A stretch of DNA of 64,000 nt from Chryseobacterium sediminis. GTDB taxonomy: Bacteria > Bacteroidota > Bacteroidia > Flavobacteriales > Weeksellaceae. Within the stretch, counting starts at the first letter, position 1, and every line of letters begins with the position of its first letter. The translations under genes were made by a program, and so were the position numbers. Shown piece by piece: positions 8,374 through 16,914 of this stretch. The notes under the pieces were generated by a model. The model did not search any database. It was not told the DNA's origin and saw only the letters and a program-made list of their open reading frames with translations. Where the stretch lies: positions 186,001 through 250,000 of the forward strand of contig NZ_VUNZ01000001.1 in the NCBI RefSeq assembly GCF_008386505.1, written 5' to 3'.

Positions 8374-9558
8374 TTATTTCCTTACAAAACTTGCAACGTC
8401 ACCTTCAGAAACAGTGTTTCCACCAAGAATAATCAATCTTTCCACAACATTCCTTAGCTCCCTGATATTTCCAGTCCATGAAAGAGATTTTAAAGCATCA
8501 ACAGCTTTATCATCAAACTTTTTCACAGCCGTACCATGCTCATCAGCAATCATACCTGAGAAATGCTCAACCAGCAATTTGATATCCTCTTTTCTGTCAT
8601 CCAATGGTGGAACATAGATTTCAATAACAGATAGTCTGTGATAAAGGTCTTCTCTGAATTTTCCTTCCTCAATTTCTTTCTGCATATTCTTATTGGTTGC
8701 CGCAATTACTCTTACGTCAACTTTTATTTCTTTATCACTTCCTACAGGAGATACTTTGCTTTCCTGAAGCGCTCTCAATACCTTAGCCTGAGCAATAAGA
8801 CTCATATCACCAATCTCATCTAGGAAGATCGTACCACCGTTAGCCTGTTCAAATTTTCCCTGCTTGTCTTTAATAGCTCCTGTAAAAGATCCTTTTACGT
8901 GTCCGAAAAGTTCAGATTCAATAAGTTCAGATGGGATTGCAGCACAGTTTACCTCTATCATAGGACCTCTTGCACGCTCACTTTGATTATGAATAGCATG
9001 GGCCACCAATTCTTTTCCGGCACCGTTAGGTCCTGTAATCAGAACTCTTGCATCAGAAGCGGCTACTTTTTCGATCATATCCTGAATCTTTTGAAGAGCA
9101 GGAGAATCGCCGATCATCTGGTATTTTTTATTTACTTTTCTCTTTAAGGTTTTGTTTTCAGTCTGAAGATTTTTGTTTTCTTTCTTCAGGGTTTCCTTTA
9201 CCAAAGCGTTTTTCACACTCGTGATCAATCTGTTGATATCAATTGGCTTGGAGATAAAATCGTATGCACCCTCTTTCAAACAGGAAACAGCAGAATCAAT
9301 GTCTGCGTGGCCTGAGATCATGATAAAAGTAGTTTCTGGTTTTAATGCGAGACTTTGCTTCAACAGTTCAGTTCCTGAAAGTTTAGGCATTTTAATATCA
9401 GAAATCACCAATGCGAAATCTTCTTTCTCTACCTGTTTGTAACCTTCAAGGCCGTCTTCAGCGATAACAAATTCATAATCGGTTAGTTCATCCGAAAGAA
9501 TACTGTGAAGTACTCCCGAGATTGCTTTTTCGTCTTCTACTATAAGGATTTTTTGCAT
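8374..9558 (-). CDS. Sigma-54-dependent response regulator lacking a Fis domain
   Basis: A 394-residue NtrC-like protein. A receiver domain carries the phospho-acceptor D54 (VISDIKMP). A coiled linker (about 120-145) is followed by an AAA+ sigma-54 interaction domain with Walker A GPNGAGKE (176-183), the sigma-54 loop GSFTGA (223-228) and Walker B TIFLDEIGD (243-251). The protein ends just after NIRELRNVVERLIIL, so the usual C-terminal Fis-type helix-turn-helix is missing. Such forms occur in Bacteroidetes and may act on RpoN without specific DNA contact. No cognate histidine kinase is adjacent. Its -7 box almost touches the start codon. Confidence 0.93.
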   Translation of the reverse strand: MQKILIVEDEKAISGVLHSILSDELTDYEFVIAEDGLEGYKQVEKEDFALVISDIKMPKLSGTELLKQSLALKPETTFIMISGHADIDSAVSCLKEGAYDFISKPIDINRLITSVKNALVKETLKKENKNLQTENKTLKRKVNKKYQMIGDSPALQKIQDMIEKVAASDARVLITGPNGAGKELVAHAIHNQSERARGPMIEVNCAAIPSELIESELFGHVKGSFTGAIKDKQGKFEQANGGTIFLDEIGDMSLIAQAKVLRALQESKVSPVGSDKEIKVDVRVIAATNKNMQKEIEEGKFREDLYHRLSVIEIYVPPLDDRKEDIKLLVEHFSGMIADEHGTAVKKFDDKAVDALKSLSWTGNIRELRNVVERLIILGGNTVSEGDVASFVRK

Positions 9559-9563
9559 AGTTG

Positions 9564-9597
9564 CAAATTTAAATTTTTTGTTTCAATTATTAGCAAA
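9564..9597 (-). promoter_or_regulatory. Promoter of the sigma-54 regulator gene
   Basis: On the minus strand, TTTG (9594-9597) is followed after 22 bases by TAAATTTG (9564-9571). The box ends only 5 bases before the ATG at 9558, implying a leaderless or near-leaderless transcript. Confidence 0.55.
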
Positions 9598-9614
9598 AAC
9601 TGTACCTAAATATT

Positions 9615-10274
9615 CTATTTTGAATAGTCTCTTCTTCCAAAAATTGCAGATCCAACTCTCACAGAGTTAGCACCACATTCAATTGCCACCGGGAAATCAT
9701 CACTCATCCCCATTGATAATGTATTTAGTGTTTTTAATTGATTTAATTCATCAAAAAGCCCCTTCAGGATTAAAAATTCATTTCTGACTTGTTGCTCATC
9801 ATCCGTGAATGTAGCCATTCCCATTAAACCGGTAATTTCAACATTGGGAAACTGGCCTTCAAGATACTGTTGGAACAGATCTTTAGCTTCAGTAATTTCA
9901 AGCCCGAATTTACTTTCCTCAGCCGCAATTTTTACCTGCAGCAGAACCTTAATTATCCTGTTGTTCTTTCCAGATTCTTTGTTGATTTCTGATAATAATT
10001 TTTCAGAATCCACACTTTGTATCGTATCTATAAAAGGAGCAATATATTTTACTTTATTGGTCTGTAAGTGGCCAATAAGATGCCATTGGATGTCCTGAGG
10101 AAGGAGAGGGTGTTTCTCCATCAGTTCCTGTACCTTATTTTCTCCAAAAACTCTTTGTCCCAGATCATATACTTCCTGAACTGCAGCAGCGGGATGTGTT
10201 TTAGAAACAGCAACCAGCTGAACATGGGATGGCAGCTGATCTTTTATAGATTTATAATTTTCTTTAATACTCAT
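9615..10274 (-). CDS. yggS: YggS family pyridoxal phosphate homeostasis protein
   Basis: A 219-residue cytosolic PLP-binding protein (YggS/PROSC), a carrier that keeps free pyridoxal phosphate in balance and has no known catalytic turnover. The PLP lysine is K25 in VAVSKTHPA. The conserved stretches FGENKVQE (43-50), WHLIGHLQTNK and SMGMSDDFPVAIECGA are all present. Length is slightly below the roughly 230 usual for the family. It precedes the sigma-54 regulator on the same strand with 56 bases between them; the regulator has its own promoter there. Confidence 0.93.
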   Translation of the reverse strand: MSIKENYKSIKDQLPSHVQLVAVSKTHPAAAVQEVYDLGQRVFGENKVQELMEKHPLLPQDIQWHLIGHLQTNKVKYIAPFIDTIQSVDSEKLLSEINKESGKNNRIIKVLLQVKIAAEESKFGLEITEAKDLFQQYLEGQFPNVEITGLMGMATFTDDEQQVRNEFLILKGLFDELNQLKTLNTLSMGMSDDFPVAIECGANSVRVGSAIFGRRDYSK

Positions 10275-10349
10275 ATCTGCAAATTTCCGAAAATTCCCTG
10301 ACAGTTGCCAGTCATGTCTACGTTTTACTTTGTTCTTTTATACAAATTT

Positions 10350-11216
10350 TTAATTCAAAACTTCATTGATCTTAGGATATTGAGAAATCTTTCTGAAAAC
10401 AAACTTGTTGCTTTTCTGCAGTTTTTCAATAAACAGATCCAGTTCATTGATAGAGTCTGTATCTCTGAGATATTGATCATGAGTAAGGAAAACCAGATGT
10501 CTTGAAGTTTTCTCAAGATCGTTAAAGAAAATGCTGTCCACTTTCTTGATCATGGCTTCATGGCTTCCTTTTAAAGTCATTTTCTGGGAAGGTCTCCATT
10601 CAAGATCCCAGCCGATTACTTTGTAACCTGCTTTTTTAAGGCCATCAGCGGCTGCGGTAGAGCTTTTGATGTCTGTTACATTAATATTGTTAAGCCTCCA
10701 GATATTTCTTCCTGGAGTTCTTGCTATTTTATCAGTAAGCTTCAGACTGTCTTTGGCGATATCAAAATCGTGTACTACAGACTCAGCATTTTTATAAAAA
10801 TCGGTGTATTTGTTATGGGCATGACTAAAGCTATGGTTGGCAAGTTCTACAAGAGGGTTTTGCTTCAGCAGCAGAAGATCGTCTTTCTGTTTTTTGCTTC
10901 CATAGGCATGTTTCCCTACCAGAAAGGCGGTTGCACAAACATTTCTTTTATCAAGAATTTTTAAAAGATTTTCGGTTCCCTGATTAGGGCCGTCATCGAA
11001 AGTAAGGTAAATCACTCTTTTATCGGGATCTACACTTTCATCATCCATTTTGGGGACTATTTTTGCGGAAGGATGTTCCTGTGAACTGACGACGGGGTCA
11101 GTATTCACTTCATTTTTAAAATTACAGCTGTACAATAAAGCCGAAGTTGCACTCATCAATGCAAACATCCCGAGAAAAGTCTTATTTGTTGACTTTCCCG
11201 CAAAAATTTTTCTCAT
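10350..11216 (-). CDS. Polysaccharide deacetylase (NodB domain) lipoprotein
   Basis: A 288-residue lipoprotein. Hydrophobic residues 14-30 end in a lipobox LYSC with the acylated C31. The NodB carbohydrate esterase 4 motifs are present: TFDDGPN (72-78, with the metal and base aspartates), HSFSHAH with H128 and H132, and RTPGRNIWR as motif 3. Enzymes of this fold remove N-acetyl groups from peptidoglycan, chitin oligomers or exopolysaccharide in the envelope. The substrate is not predictable here. It is monocistronic on the minus strand, upstream of yggS by 75 bases. Confidence 0.9.
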   Translation of the reverse strand: MRKIFAGKSTNKTFLGMFALMSATSALLYSCNFKNEVNTDPVVSSQEHPSAKIVPKMDDESVDPDKRVIYLTFDDGPNQGTENLLKILDKRNVCATAFLVGKHAYGSKKQKDDLLLLKQNPLVELANHSFSHAHNKYTDFYKNAESVVHDFDIAKDSLKLTDKIARTPGRNIWRLNNINVTDIKSSTAAADGLKKAGYKVIGWDLEWRPSQKMTLKGSHEAMIKKVDSIFFNDLEKTSRHLVFLTHDQYLRDTDSINELDLFIEKLQKSNKFVFRKISQYPKINEVLN

Positions 11217-11507
11217 AAAGATAATGGAATTTTAATTGTTAAAAATCGTTAAAAATAACAGTTGAAAGTTAACAAATTACATGCCATGCTGTGCAGGTTT
11301 TTCCTTTTTAAGTTTATTTTAAGAACTTTATTTTAAGGGATATTTCAATTACCTGATCAATTGTGAATTTATGATTTGGTTTTCTTTAAATTTTAACATT
11401 TATAAATGTAAAACCAATAGTTTTTCTCTATTTTTATTGAAATAGATGTAATTTCCTTTTGTGGGGAATTATTTTTAACAAAATATAAGTTTCTTTAAAC
11501 CTAATAA
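11217..11507. other. Intergenic region upstream of the deacetylase gene
   Basis: This AT-rich stretch holds the presumed minus-strand promoter of the deacetylase gene. I could not place a convincing TTTG/TAnnTTTG pair, and no reading frame with coding character is seen. Confidence 0.5.
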
Positions 11508-11540
11508 AAAAAGACAGCCTGATCTATGGGCTGTCTTTTT
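11508..11540 (-). terminator. Terminator of the copper ATPase gene
   Basis: A 12-bp stem (11508-11519 with 11529-11540) with a 9-nt loop is flanked by A and T runs. It lies 18 bases past the stop codon of the minus-strand ATPase gene. Confidence 0.85.
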
Positions 11541-11558
11541 TCTCTTTTGTTATTATTT

Positions 11559-14420
11559 TTATTTTATATCCAGATTCACGGAGTTTAATCGTAATGAATT
11601 CAGAATCACCGAGAGGGAACTGAAGCTCATTGCTGCAGCTGCAATCATTGGTGATAACAGAATTCCAAAGAATGGATACAATAATCCTGCCGCTACCGGA
11701 ACTCCCAGTACATTGTAGATAAACGCGAAGAACAGGTTTTCTTTAATGTTTTTGAGAAGCTTTTCACTTAATAATTTTGCTTTTGCGACACCCAGGATAT
11801 CTCCTTTCAGCAAAGTAATTTCAGCGCTTTCAATAGCCACATCTGTTCCTGTTCCCATAGCAATTCCTATATTAGACTGGGCAAGGGCTGGGGAGTCATT
11901 GATTCCGTCTCCGGTCATAGCAACGATCTTACCTTGTTGCTGCAGCCTTTTTACTTCGTTCAGTTTGTCTTCCGGAAGACAATTGGCCTTGAAATGTTTG
12001 ATTCCTAATTCATCAGCTACTGCTTTGGCAGTGTGTTCATTATCTCCAGTCATCATAATGACATCAATTCCTTCACTCATCAGTTGTTTAACTGCTTTTT
12101 TTGAGCTTTCCTTTATTTTATCCGTAAAACTTATGAAGCCAAGCACCTGCTGGTCCTGTGCAATATAAGAGATGGTATGTGCTTTTGATTGTACTTCCAC
12201 AGCTTTTTGCTTTAAACTTTCCGGAATGGCGATCTGATGTGAGGTTAACAGATTTTCATTTCCTAAATAAGCTGTTTTACCATTAATATTTCCTTTTACT
12301 CCTTTTCCGGAAATGTTTTCAAACTGATCTACTTTTTCAGAAGTTATCCCTTCTTCTTTTGCTCTTTTTATGACAGCATTGGAAAGCGGATGTTCTGAGT
12401 TTTGATTCAAAGAAAAGGCCAGTTTTAAAATATGGTTCTGATCTCCGGCTACAGTTTCAATATATTCTACAGAAGGTTTTCCTTCCGTTAAAGTTCCAGT
12501 TTTATCCGTGATCAGAACATTTACTTTGTTCATTTGTTCAAGAGCTTCAGCGTTTTTGATCAGGATTCCGTTTTTGGCACCTTTCCCAATTCCTACCATT
12601 AAGGACATAGGAGTTGCCAGTCCCAGGGCACACGGACATGCAACAATTAAAACAGCGACAGCGTTCACAAAAGCAAATAAGGTTCTCTTTCCTTCCGGTC
12701 CGAAAAACTGCCACAGGATAAAGGTAAGTACCGCAATAAGAATTACAACGGGCACAAATACTTTTGAAACTTTGTCAGTAAGCTTCTGGATTGGAGCTTT
12801 GCTTCGGCTGGCTTCATTTACCATTTTAATGATCTGTGAAAGCAGTGTTTCGTCACCTACTTTTTCAGCCTTCATGATGAATACCTGATTACCGTTTATC
12901 GTTCCCGAAGAAACTTTGTCACCTACATTTTTTTCAACAGGAACAGGTTCACCCGTGATCATACTTTCGTCTACAATAGAATTTCCCTCGGTAATTTTTC
13001 CATCCACAGGAATTTTTTCACCCGGTTTTACTTTTAATAAATCTCCTATTTTTACCTGAGAAAGCAACACTTTTTTTTCTTCACCGTTTACAATAAGGTT
13101 GGCTTCGTCCGGTGAAAGATTCATCAGTTCCTTGATGGCATTACCTGTTTTTTTATGAGCGGCAGCTTCCATTAACTGGCCTAAAATAACAAGGGTTAAA
13201 ATCACACAGACCGCTTCAAAATATAATGGGATTTCATGATTGTGTCCACGAATCTCATGCGGAATAATGTCCGGAAATACTAAAGCCACAATACTGAAAA
13301 TAAATGCGGCAGCCACGCCCAGCGCAATAAGGCTGAACATATTGAGATTCCATGTTTTGAAAGAAACCCAGCCTCTTTTTAATAGGAACCATCCGGAATA
13401 AAACATCACAGGAAGTGTTAAAGCAAGTTCAATAAACCCCTGAATCTGATGAGAAAAAGGAAAATTGATAAACATTCCACCCATTGATAAAATGAAAACC
13501 GGAATGGTAAATGCTAATGAGGTAATGAATTTCCTTTTTAGGATATTGTATGTTTCATCCTCTTCATCCTCGCCGCTGTCCGGCATTCTTACGAGATCCA
13601 TTCCACAAATGGGGCAGTCTCCAGGCTCATCACGAATGATTTCCGGATGCATAGGGCATGTATATTTTGCGGTTTTCTTTTCCGGATACTTTACCAGATC
13701 CATACCACAGACAGGACATCCTACGTTGGAATCATAGGTTTTATCTCCTTCACAGTACATCGGACAGTAATATCTGCCGGCCATTTCATCAGTTACTTTG
13801 GGAGCTTCATGGTTATGGCTGTGATGATCATGATGATGAGAATGAGAATGAGAATGATGCTGGTGTGAACTTCCTTTTTGAACAAGTTCTTCTGTGATTG
13901 GCTCTAAATGCATGTGGCAGACTGGGCAATCTCCTTTTTCATCATATACTTTACCACCCTCACAAAACATAGGACAATAATGTTTTCCGATACTGTCTTT
14001 AAAGTTTTCAGGAAGGTTTGTTGCAGAAAAGGTTGGCTTATGATTGGGATCTTTGGCTAGTTTTTCTTCAATAGGAACCAGATACATTTTGCAGACAGGG
14101 CATCTTTCGCCTTGTTTGAAATATACTTTATCTTCTTCGCATTCCATTGGACAATAGTATACAGAAGACGGAGATACTCTGTCCTGAGGTTTTACAAAGG
14201 CTTTCTCAGGATTATTCGGGTCTTCAAGTCTGTATTTTCCTATTTCTGCCAAAGCATCATTTAAAACTGAAAGCTTTACTTCGTGATCGGAAGTGATTGT
14301 TGCGGTATTGTTTTCCAGATTGACATCGGCTTGAACACCTTCAACACTGTTCAGTTGATTTGAAATCTTTTTCTGGCAGCCGGAACAGGTCATTCCGAGT
14401 ATTTTATACTGTTGTTCCAT
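11559..14420 (-). CDS. copA: Copper-translocating P1B-type ATPase with multiple metal-binding modules
   Basis: A 953-residue inner-membrane ATPase that exports Cu(I). In order: an HMA domain with MTCSGC (C12, C15); four cysteine modules of the CPM...CPVC/CPIC type (about 88-112, 147-172, 217-241 and 255-277); a His-rich stretch between modules two and three (about 183-205); then the P-type core. The core has CPC at 595-597 in TM4, the phosphorylated D639 in DKTGT, GDGIND, and TM signatures YN and MSFSSLSV, which mark Cu(I) transporters. The module-rich N-terminus makes it longer than the usual 750-850. The neighbouring HMA-AraC gene probably regulates it. The copper assignment is strong. Confidence 0.93.
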   Translation of the reverse strand: MEQQYKILGMTCSGCQKKISNQLNSVEGVQADVNLENNTATITSDHEVKLSVLNDALAEIGKYRLEDPNNPEKAFVKPQDRVSPSSVYYCPMECEEDKVYFKQGERCPVCKMYLVPIEEKLAKDPNHKPTFSATNLPENFKDSIGKHYCPMFCEGGKVYDEKGDCPVCHMHLEPITEELVQKGSSHQHHSHSHSHHHDHHSHNHEAPKVTDEMAGRYYCPMYCEGDKTYDSNVGCPVCGMDLVKYPEKKTAKYTCPMHPEIIRDEPGDCPICGMDLVRMPDSGEDEEDETYNILKRKFITSLAFTIPVFILSMGGMFINFPFSHQIQGFIELALTLPVMFYSGWFLLKRGWVSFKTWNLNMFSLIALGVAAAFIFSIVALVFPDIIPHEIRGHNHEIPLYFEAVCVILTLVILGQLMEAAAHKKTGNAIKELMNLSPDEANLIVNGEEKKVLLSQVKIGDLLKVKPGEKIPVDGKITEGNSIVDESMITGEPVPVEKNVGDKVSSGTINGNQVFIMKAEKVGDETLLSQIIKMVNEASRSKAPIQKLTDKVSKVFVPVVILIAVLTFILWQFFGPEGKRTLFAFVNAVAVLIVACPCALGLATPMSLMVGIGKGAKNGILIKNAEALEQMNKVNVLITDKTGTLTEGKPSVEYIETVAGDQNHILKLAFSLNQNSEHPLSNAVIKRAKEEGITSEKVDQFENISGKGVKGNINGKTAYLGNENLLTSHQIAIPESLKQKAVEVQSKAHTISYIAQDQQVLGFISFTDKIKESSKKAVKQLMSEGIDVIMMTGDNEHTAKAVADELGIKHFKANCLPEDKLNEVKRLQQQGKIVAMTGDGINDSPALAQSNIGIAMGTGTDVAIESAEITLLKGDILGVAKAKLLSEKLLKNIKENLFFAFIYNVLGVPVAAGLLYPFFGILLSPMIAAAAMSFSSLSVILNSLRLNSVNLDIK

Positions 14421-14514
14421 GATTCATAAATTTATACTACAAATTTCCAAAATGGAAGGCTAAGGTTGTTATAAATTTAAGGATAATAGTTATAAAATTA
14501 GGTGGAGTGGAAGA

Positions 14515-14590
14515 GTTTGAGTGTTTGAGAGTTTATAAGTGTGATAGGAATATTTAACTCCTTCATCCCTAAATGCTCAAACACTCAAAC
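14515..14590. repeat. Inverted repeat behind the AraC gene
   Basis: A perfect 15-bp inverted repeat has the arms gtttgagtgtttgag (14515-14529) and ctcaaacactcaaac (14576-14590), 46 bases apart. The right arm abuts the stop codon of the minus-strand AraC gene. There is no T-run, so it is not a classical terminator. A 15-base direct repeat, cttatagattgtcaa, starts at 14590 and recurs at 16119-16133. Confidence 0.5.
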
Positions 14591-15151
14591 TTATAGATTG
14601 TCAAGTGATTTACGGTTGTGTTCTTTAAGTTTTTTGAATTCAGTGGGAGTGAATCCGGTCACATTACGGAATTGGGAAGAAAGATGCTGAACGCTTTTAT
14701 AGCCAAGCTTTCCGGCAATTTCAGTAAGATTGAATTCATTGTAGAGAAGGAGTTCTTTTACCTTTTCAATTTTCTGAAGAATGAAGAACTGCTCTAAGGT
14801 GATATTTTCGTTTTGTGAAAATGTTTTTGAAAGCGAACTGTAGTCTTTATGAAGTTTTGAACTTAAAAATTCTGAAAGCAGGAAGTCTTCGGCAATATCA
14901 AGATCGCTGATCTTTGTAATGATCAGATTTTTGATTTTTTCAACAACCTGATGTGCAGAATCCATAATTCTTTCAAAGCCTGTAGCAAGCAATTCTTTTT
15001 CTATGGCCTGCATTTTTTCAGGGGAAACTTCAGCTTCTGTTTCGGCTTCACCTAATAAAACGGCGCTTGTTTTCACACCTGCATTATGGAAGATATTTTC
15101 TACTGCCGCAATGCACCTGTTGCAGACCATGTTTTTTATGAAAATTTTCAT
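14591..15151 (-). CDS. AraC-type regulator with N-terminal heavy-metal-associated domain
   Basis: A 186-residue fusion. Residues 1-65 resemble an HMA metal-binding fold with MVCNRC (C10, C13), and residues 90-180 form an AraC helix-turn-helix (LTEIAGKLGYKSVQHLSSQFRNVTGFTP). The gene lies directly behind copA on the same strand, so a role as intracellular copper sensor controlling copA is likely. Its ATG overlaps the stop of the upstream thioesterase gene by 4 bases (ATGA), which indicates translational coupling. The CxxC matches what a Cu(I) chaperone domain uses. The architecture is clear; the regulated genes are inferred. Confidence 0.85.
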   Translation of the reverse strand: MKIFIKNMVCNRCIAAVENIFHNAGVKTSAVLLGEAETEAEVSPEKMQAIEKELLATGFERIMDSAHQVVEKIKNLIITKISDLDIAEDFLLSEFLSSKLHKDYSSLSKTFSQNENITLEQFFILQKIEKVKELLLYNEFNLTEIAGKLGYKSVQHLSSQFRNVTGFTPTEFKKLKEHNRKSLDNL

Positions 15152-15543
15152 AGGCTGCTGTTTAACCTGTCTTTTACGAATTCAATCTGGGTTTTACTGT
15201 GAGGAGAAGGATTGCCATCTGCATCAAGGTTCACCATTACAATTTTTTCAACGGTAATAATGGTTTGGTGGGTCATTTTGTTTCTTACATCACATCTTAA
15301 AGTAATAGAAGAAGATCCGAAATGAGTTGCTTCAATTCCTATTTCTATAATGTCTCCCTGTTTGGCAGAGCTTACAAAATTGATTTCTGAGATAAATTTG
15401 GTCACCACTTTTGTGTTTTCCAACTGAATAATGGCGTATAATGCTGCTTCTTCATCAATCCATTGCAGAAGTCTTCCTCCGAAAAGTGAGTGGTTGGGAT
15501 TTAAGTCTTCGGGTTTTACCCATTTTCTTGTATGGTAGTTCAT
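15148..15543 (-). CDS. Acyl-CoA thioesterase (hotdog fold)
   Basis: A 131-residue single hotdog-domain protein of the YciA/BFIT type. The pattern NPNHSLFGGRLLQWIDEEAAL carries the catalytic Asp/Glu region of cytosolic acyl-CoA hydrolases. They split acyl-CoA into free fatty acid and CoA. Acyl length is not predictable. It is the first gene of a two-gene unit with the HMA-AraC regulator, a pairing without an obvious metabolic link. A complete TTTG-N20-TAAATTTG promoter precedes it. Confidence 0.88.
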   Translation of the reverse strand: MNYHTRKWVKPEDLNPNHSLFGGRLLQWIDEEAALYAIIQLENTKVVTKFISEINFVSSAKQGDIIEIGIEATHFGSSSITLRCDVRNKMTHQTIITVEKIVMVNLDADGNPSPHSKTQIEFVKDRLNSSL

Positions 15544-15564
15544 ATCTTTTAATAATTTGCACTA

Positions 15565-15596
15565 CAAATTTAGTGTTAAAAGCTGATGTTTTCAAA
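15565..15596 (-). promoter_or_regulatory. Promoter of the thioesterase-AraC unit
   Basis: On the minus strand, TTTG (15593-15596) and TAAATTTG (15565-15572) are separated by 20 bases, a full Bacteroidetes promoter. The box lies 21 bases before the ATG at 15543. Confidence 0.6.
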
Positions 15597-15640
15597 AGAA
15601 TAGCATTTATTGATCTGAAAATAATGATTCATTTTCTCAA

Positions 15641-16054
15641 TCATTTTCTTTTGGAGCGCATGGCTTTGGTTTTTGCTGTAGAAGCATTATTAAGGAGTGT
15701 CTGGTATTCTGTACTTTCTACAGGAATCAGGGCCACTTTTTCTTCACCATTATGATGAATTCCAAATCCGTATTTTTTGGCTAAAGGTGAACATCGGAGG
15801 CAGGGCTGTCCTTTGGAAAAGAATTTTTCTCTTTCTTGCTGTTTTTCGTTTTCTGAAATACCATTTTTAATAGCATAACACTCAAAAATAATATCGTCTG
15901 ATGAATATTGATAAGGATTTTTTATGAGTTTCTCATATTGAAGTCTGGCAAGTGTTTTTTCATTTTTCTCAGGAGGAATCCGGGACTTGGAAACAGGGTA
16001 GTCTTCGGCTACTTCAATAAAGGTGTTGGTGTAATTGGTAGTGTGTTGTTTCAT
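15641..16054 (-). CDS. DUF6157 family protein
   Basis: A 137-residue cytosolic protein that I recognise as DUF6157 from TFIEVAEDYPVSKSRIPP, the central SSDDIIFECYAIKNG and the C-terminal FFSKGQPCLRCSPL and KAMRSKRK. Members are found across many bacteria and have no assigned function. The two cysteines of PCLRC could bind a metal but this is untested. It is a single gene on the minus strand and follows the thioesterase promoter region. Confidence 0.75.
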   Translation of the reverse strand: MKQHTTNYTNTFIEVAEDYPVSKSRIPPEKNEKTLARLQYEKLIKNPYQYSSDDIIFECYAIKNGISENEKQQEREKFFSKGQPCLRCSPLAKKYGFGIHHNGEEKVALIPVESTEYQTLLNNASTAKTKAMRSKRK

Positions 16055-16332
16055 ATTCTGACTTTTAATTGGTTTTTATTGAATTTAGAGAGTCATGAGG
16101 ACTACAGTAGAATACTATCTTATAGATTGTCAAAGTTATAGATGTTCAAACTCTTTTTTATTTGAAAAAAATTAACTAATTTTATAATATTAGATTTTTT
16201 GAATTTAACTGTTTGAAAATCAGTATATTTAATTGTGTTTAGGCTGTTTTTAACTTTTGAGATTCAACATAATGTGAGAAATATGTAAAAAAAGCTTTGA
16301 TTTGAAATTTTTAATTGTATCTTGCATACGTT
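16055..16332. other. Intergenic region upstream of the RNA-binding protein
   Basis: Very AT-rich, non-coding. It holds the second copy of a 15-base direct repeat (16119-16133) shared with the end of the AraC gene. An alternative promoter is possible: TTTG 16296-16299, then 18 bases, then TATCTTGC 16318-16325. Confidence 0.45.
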
Positions 16333-16340
16333 TATATTTG
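16333..16340 (+). promoter_or_regulatory. -7 box of the RNA-binding protein gene
   Basis: TATATTTG is an exact -7 match 78 bases before the ATG at 16419. It leaves an AT-rich leader of about 70 bases, as often seen before cold-inducible RRM and Csp genes. Confidence 0.45.
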
Positions 16341-16418
16341 GAATCAATATTTGTTCATTAATTTATGTTGTTTTTCTTTTATATACCAAATTTTTATTAA
16401 TTTTTTAATTTATTTAAA

Positions 16419-16775
16419 ATGAACATTTTTGTTTCAAACATCAATTACGCAACTAAAGAGTATGAGTTGCACGATCTATTCGCAGAATTTGGAGACGTAT
16501 CATCAGCTAAAATTGTTACAGACAGAGAAACTGGTCGTTCCAGAGGTTTCGGTTTCGTAGAAATGGGTGATGAAGAAGGAAAGCAAGCTATTGAAGCTCT
16601 TAACCAAAAAGAATTCAACGGAAAAGCTCTTAACGTATCTGAAGCTAAGCCAAGAGAAGAGAAGCCAAGAAGAAGCTTCGATAACAACAGAGGCGGAGGT
16701 TATGGTAACAACAACAATAGAGGCGGAGGCTATGGTAATGGTAACAACCGTGGCGGAGGCGGAAATCGTTGGTAA
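16419..16775 (+). CDS. RRM-domain RNA-binding protein with Gly/Arg-rich tail
   Basis: A 118-residue protein with one RNA recognition motif: RNP2 is IFVSNI (3-8) and RNP1 is RGFGFVEM (about 41-48). Residues 85-118 form a tail of repeated NNRGGGYGN units, similar to glycine-rich RNA-binding proteins of plants and cyanobacteria. Such proteins bind single-stranded RNA and are often cold-induced RNA chaperones. The long AT-rich 5' leader suggests post-transcriptional control. It has its own terminator and appears monocistronic. Confidence 0.93.
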   Translation: MNIFVSNINYATKEYELHDLFAEFGDVSSAKIVTDRETGRSRGFGFVEMGDEEGKQAIEALNQKEFNGKALNVSEAKPREEKPRRSFDNNRGGGYGNNNNRGGGYGNGNNRGGGGNRW

Positions 16776-16782
16776 AAATATG

Positions 16783-16807
16783 AAGCGGCTTTTAAGCCGC
16801 TTTTTTT
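16783..16807 (+). terminator. Terminator of the RRM gene
   Basis: A GC-rich stem, aagcggctt (16783-16791) with aagccgctt (16794-16802), ends in seven T (16801-16807), 8 bases after the stop codon. Confidence 0.92.
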
Positions 16808-16914
16808 ATGCAATTTAATTTCCAGTAAATCATTAGATTAGAGTTTTGTATTGAAATATTGAAGTGTTTTGGCATAATTTTAGAAAATTATCAATCAATC
16901 AAAAAGTAATTATA

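Noticed and set aside
13465..13897. Plus-strand frames opposite the His-rich part of copA
   Set aside because: They are shadows of the repetitive cysteine/histidine coding region; no family resemblance and no promoter were seen.
16679..16770. Possible tandem repeat array in DNA near the RRM gene
   Set aside because: It is explained by the glycine/arginine-rich tail (NNRGGGYGN units) of the coding sequence.
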